Shown here: positions 22,238-23,923 of the stretch, piece after piece
Position numbering within the stretch: position 1 is the stretch's first letter
Layout: every line of letters begins with the position of its first letter
From: JAAEQG01 sp023133475
GTDB lineage: Bacteria; Planctomycetota; Phycisphaerae; UBA1845
Assembly (NCBI GenBank): GCA_030631415.1
Contig: DAOVLE010000053.1
Coordinates: 1 to 23,923 of the forward strand
Length of the DNA stretch: 23,923 nucleotides
Direction of reading: 5' to 3'
The notes under the pieces: generated by a model
Seen by the model: only the letters and a program-made list of their open reading frames with translations
What the model was told of the DNA's origin: nothing
The model's database searches: none
Position numbers and translations under genes: made by a program

Positions 22238-23620
22238 ATGGCGGGGTTGATCCTGCGCCTGTTGCTGATTCTGGTCAGTCCCCGGTACGGTTATCTGTTC
22301 GATCATGACGATCAGGTACGCTGGGGTATTCAAGCTACAGACCAGGGCGTGCTCACGCTCTACGACCATCCTCCGCCACGCTGGAATATCCGCTGCCGGC
22401 ATGATGGCCGATGGGTCATCACCCAGCGCCCGTTCGACAGGGTATACCACTATCCGCCGGTAACGGCTTATATGCTGTATGCTTCGGGTCTGGTGTTCAA
22501 GGTGGCCAGTGCAGATCGGCTCATCAATACGGTGATCTCACGGGCCATCTTTTCGTTCTGGGGTATCGGTGCCGACTTTGTGTTGGCGTGGGGCTGTGCA
22601 GCCCTGGTGGCGATTTATGGGGCCGGTCGGGCGGTTAAGTGGACTTATCTTCTGGTTCTGTTCCTGCCGCCCTTGTGGTGGGACTCGACGATGTGGGGTC
22701 AGTTCGACGCGGTTCCGCTGGCAGGGAGCGTGTGGTTTGTGTGGGCGTTGGTTCGGCGCCGGTGGGTTCTAGCCGGTGTGCTGCTGGGTCTGGCCGCCGC
22801 AGTGAAGCCGCAGGCGGTGTTGTGTCTGCCGGTGTTGGCCTTGGCGGTGTGGGTCTGCAAACCGCGATGGAAGCCGTTGCTGACGGCAGGGGTGGCGGCA
22901 GGAGTGCTGCTGGTGGTTGCTCTGCCTTTCACCTTGCACGGCGGATGGGCATGGTTGCGGCTTAGCTACCTGAGCACCCTGTTCGACAAGTTCCCCTCGA
23001 CTACGCTTAATGCGTTTAACCTGTGGTACGCGGATTTGCTGGTTTGCGATTCGAGGGATGTCTCCGCGACGTGGTTGGGCTTGAGCAAGGACAGCTTGGG
23101 GCGATTGTTTGTGCTGCTTTCGCTGACCGCCGGTTTTGTCTGGATGGCCCGGCGTTGGCGTGGTGACGGTCGGGGGCTGGTGTTGTGGTCGGGGTTGGTG
23201 ATATTGGCGTTCGTCATGCTGGCCACCCGCGTGCACGAGCGTTATCTGCTGATGGTTTTGCCGTTTTTGATGGTGGCGGCGATGTGGTGGCGGCGGTTTT
23301 GGCCGGGGTTGGCGGCACTGCTGGTGGTAGCCTGCTGCCAGCTCACTTGGCCGCTGTGGCTTGGCGAACCAGCCGGCGGCTGGGACAATCACCTCCAGGC
23401 GGGCACTTGGCGCTATCAGCAAGCCCGGGCGGCCCTGTCTCCACAGGAGCAAGAGACATTCCCAAATCTGACAGAATACCTCGAACCCCAGCGGCGGAAG
23501 TATTTGGCCGGCCGGGCTGAGACAATCACATTGGAATGGTGTGTTACGATTCTTGCCTTACTCGGTGCCGCCGGGATAGTAGGGGCAGCCGTTTTCCGTA
23601 GCGACATGGGGAAGCCATGA
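22238..23620 (+). CDS. Gpi18-like GT-C membrane glycosyltransferase
   Basis: 460 aa from ATG 22238. The frame is open to 22082, but residues before this ATG would be coded by repeats R3 and R5, so the later start is preferred; GGGTGG lies about 7 nt upstream. GTG 22226 is a possible alternative. It is very hydrophobic with about 10-12 TMs. Landmarks: an acidic first loop (FDHDDQVRWG), WWDSTMWGQFDAVPLAGS, KPQAVLCLPVLALAVW, TTLNAFNLWYADLL, and RVHERYLLMVLPF. The WGQ-D, KPQ and HERY signatures are typical of polyprenyl-phosphate-sugar-dependent GT-C mannosyltransferases related to Gpi18/GT87 (COG5542). It would transfer a sugar from a lipid carrier to an exported lipid, glycan or protein. Acceptor and sugar are unknown. 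Confidence 0.85.
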   Translation: MAGLILRLLLILVSPRYGYLFDHDDQVRWGIQATDQGVLTLYDHPPPRWNIRCRHDGRWVITQRPFDRVYHYPPVTAYMLYASGLVFKVASADRLINTVISRAIFSFWGIGADFVLAWGCAALVAIYGAGRAVKWTYLLVLFLPPLWWDSTMWGQFDAVPLAGSVWFVWALVRRRWVLAGVLLGLAAAVKPQAVLCLPVLALAVWVCKPRWKPLLTAGVAAGVLLVVALPFTLHGGWAWLRLSYLSTLFDKFPSTTLNAFNLWYADLLVCDSRDVSATWLGLSKDSLGRLFVLLSLTAGFVWMARRWRGDGRGLVLWSGLVILAFVMLATRVHERYLLMVLPFLMVAAMWWRRFWPGLAALLVVACCQLTWPLWLGEPAGGWDNHLQAGTWRYQQARAALSPQEQETFPNLTEYLEPQRRKYLAGRAETITLEWCVTILALLGAAGIVGAAVFRSDMGKP

Positions 23621-23634
23621 AAACGGTGTCGAAC

Positions 23635-23655
23635 GTAGGGCGGGTTCTACCCGCC
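23635..23655. repeat. REP-like repeat R3, single arm
   Basis: GTAGGGCGGGTTCTACCCGC is one arm of the R3 family, 15 bp past the glycosyltransferase stop. No partner arm is seen before the heptamer array. Confidence 0.85.
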
Positions 23656-23660
23656 GTTCG

Positions 23661-23716
23661 GTCCAAGGTCCAAGGTCCAAAGTCCAAAGTCCAAGGTCCA
23701 AAGTCCAAAGTCCAAA
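23661..23716. repeat. Heptamer tandem array R4 (GTCCAAR, eight copies)
   Basis: Eight uninterrupted 7-bp units, GTCCAAG or GTCCAAA, in the order G G A A G A A A at the last position. Only the seventh base varies. On the other strand the unit is TTTGGAC or CTTGGAC. Confidence 0.93.
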
Positions 23717-23719
23717 GTC

Positions 23720-23800
23720 GGTGGCCCAGGGCTTTAGTTCTGGGGGACACGAATTGCGTCAAGCATTCGTGTCCCCCACCGCTAAAGCGATGGGCCACCC
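23720..23800. repeat. Palindromic repeat R1, full-length copy C
   Basis: The most complete R1 hairpin: GGTGGCCCAGGGCTTTAG, TGGGGGACACGAAT, a short loop, ATTCGTGTCCCCC, then GCTAAAGCGATGGGCCACC. It shows that the 25-bp half elements elsewhere are its outer arms. It directly follows the heptamer array. Confidence 0.9.
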
Positions 23801-23909
23801 GTGTAGACCGAAAAAATCAGCCGCACCACAGAGCATGGTCACACCCCATTGTAGCGGCTTCGCTGGTGGTATACTGACGCCCAGCCAAGCGGTAGGATAG
23901 CGCTAGGCC
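23801..23909. other. Region between repeats at right edge, no gene seen
   Basis: No start with a ribosome site, no recognisable peptide, and no cloverleaf. The frame opening at ATG 23617 runs through repeats R3, R4 and R1 and into this stretch, and is considered a chance ORF. Confidence 0.5.
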
Positions 23910-23923
23910 CGGCATTTATGCCG
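23910..23923. repeat. Perfect 14-bp palindrome at the window edge
   Basis: CGGCATTTATGCCG is a 6-bp stem with a two-base centre, preceded by further Cs and cut by the window end. It could be part of a hairpin repeat or a terminator stem; the downstream side is missing. Confidence 0.4.

Noticed and set aside
23617..23877. An 86-codon ORF starting ATGAAAACGG that overlaps the glycosyltransferase stop
   Set aside because: After about 6 codons it is entirely repeat R3, the heptamer array and R1, so the peptide (VQGPKSKVQ-type repeats) is a by-product of those repeats. A decayed gene start cannot be excluded.
23877..23923. Possible tRNA start (GCCAAGCGGTAGG resembles a D-arm)
   Set aside because: The D-stem does not close with a normal loop length, and the next hairpin would have a 6-base rather than 7-base anticodon loop; the window then ends.

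Overview
The window is GC-rich and reads as a chromosomal fragment of a free-living bacterium, most likely Planctomycetota or a close PVC or environmental relative. This rests on gene content rather than on any marker gene. The signs are very large secreted proteins built from CARDB, PKD, Ig-like and glycine-rich modules, tandem FG-GAP/ASPIC-UnbV proteins fused to TPRs, and intergenic spaces filled with small palindromic repeats and 7-bp tandem repeats. No rRNA, convincing tRNA, CRISPR, transposase or phage gene is visible.

Left part (1-10715, minus strand): one uninterrupted reading frame of at least 3571 codons that runs off the left edge without a stop. It starts with a Sec signal peptide, continues through five glycine-rich units spaced exactly 780 bp apart, then two SbsA-type Ig-like domains, a possible glutamine-amidotransferase-like fold, a PKD-like domain, a CARDB domain, a thrombospondin C-terminal-like domain, two PKD domains, five more CARDB domains, and carboxypeptidase-regulatory-like segments. 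It ends in the window with a poly-glycine stretch. It is probably a cell-surface or secreted adhesin or matrix protein.

Middle (11114-19074, minus strand): a 132-aa two-TM protein with a CxxC/CxxC tail, then two large exported FG-GAP beta-propeller proteins with ASPIC/UnbV-like and TPR modules. The TPRs are N-terminal in one protein and C-terminal in the other. The spaces between these genes hold near-identical palindromic repeats. Some bracket the small gene and some bracket the FG-GAP pair.

Right part (19362-23620, plus strand, divergent): an RND/MMPL-type exporter, a YedF/DsrE-like protein lacking the TusA domain, and a Gpi18-like GT-C membrane glycosyltransferase. The first two are probably co-transcribed. 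The glycosyltransferase follows a 177-bp repeat-filled gap, and its naive ORF begins inside that repeat DNA. The last 300 bp contain no credible gene and are a stack of four different repeat types.

The shared theme is the cell envelope and exterior: a giant exported modular protein, two exported propeller proteins, a small membrane protein, an exporter and a membrane glycosyltransferase. The most distinctive signals are the giant protein's architecture and the mosaic of repeat families, which contact gene ends directly: one supplies a stop codon, and two others extend an ORF at its 5' end.
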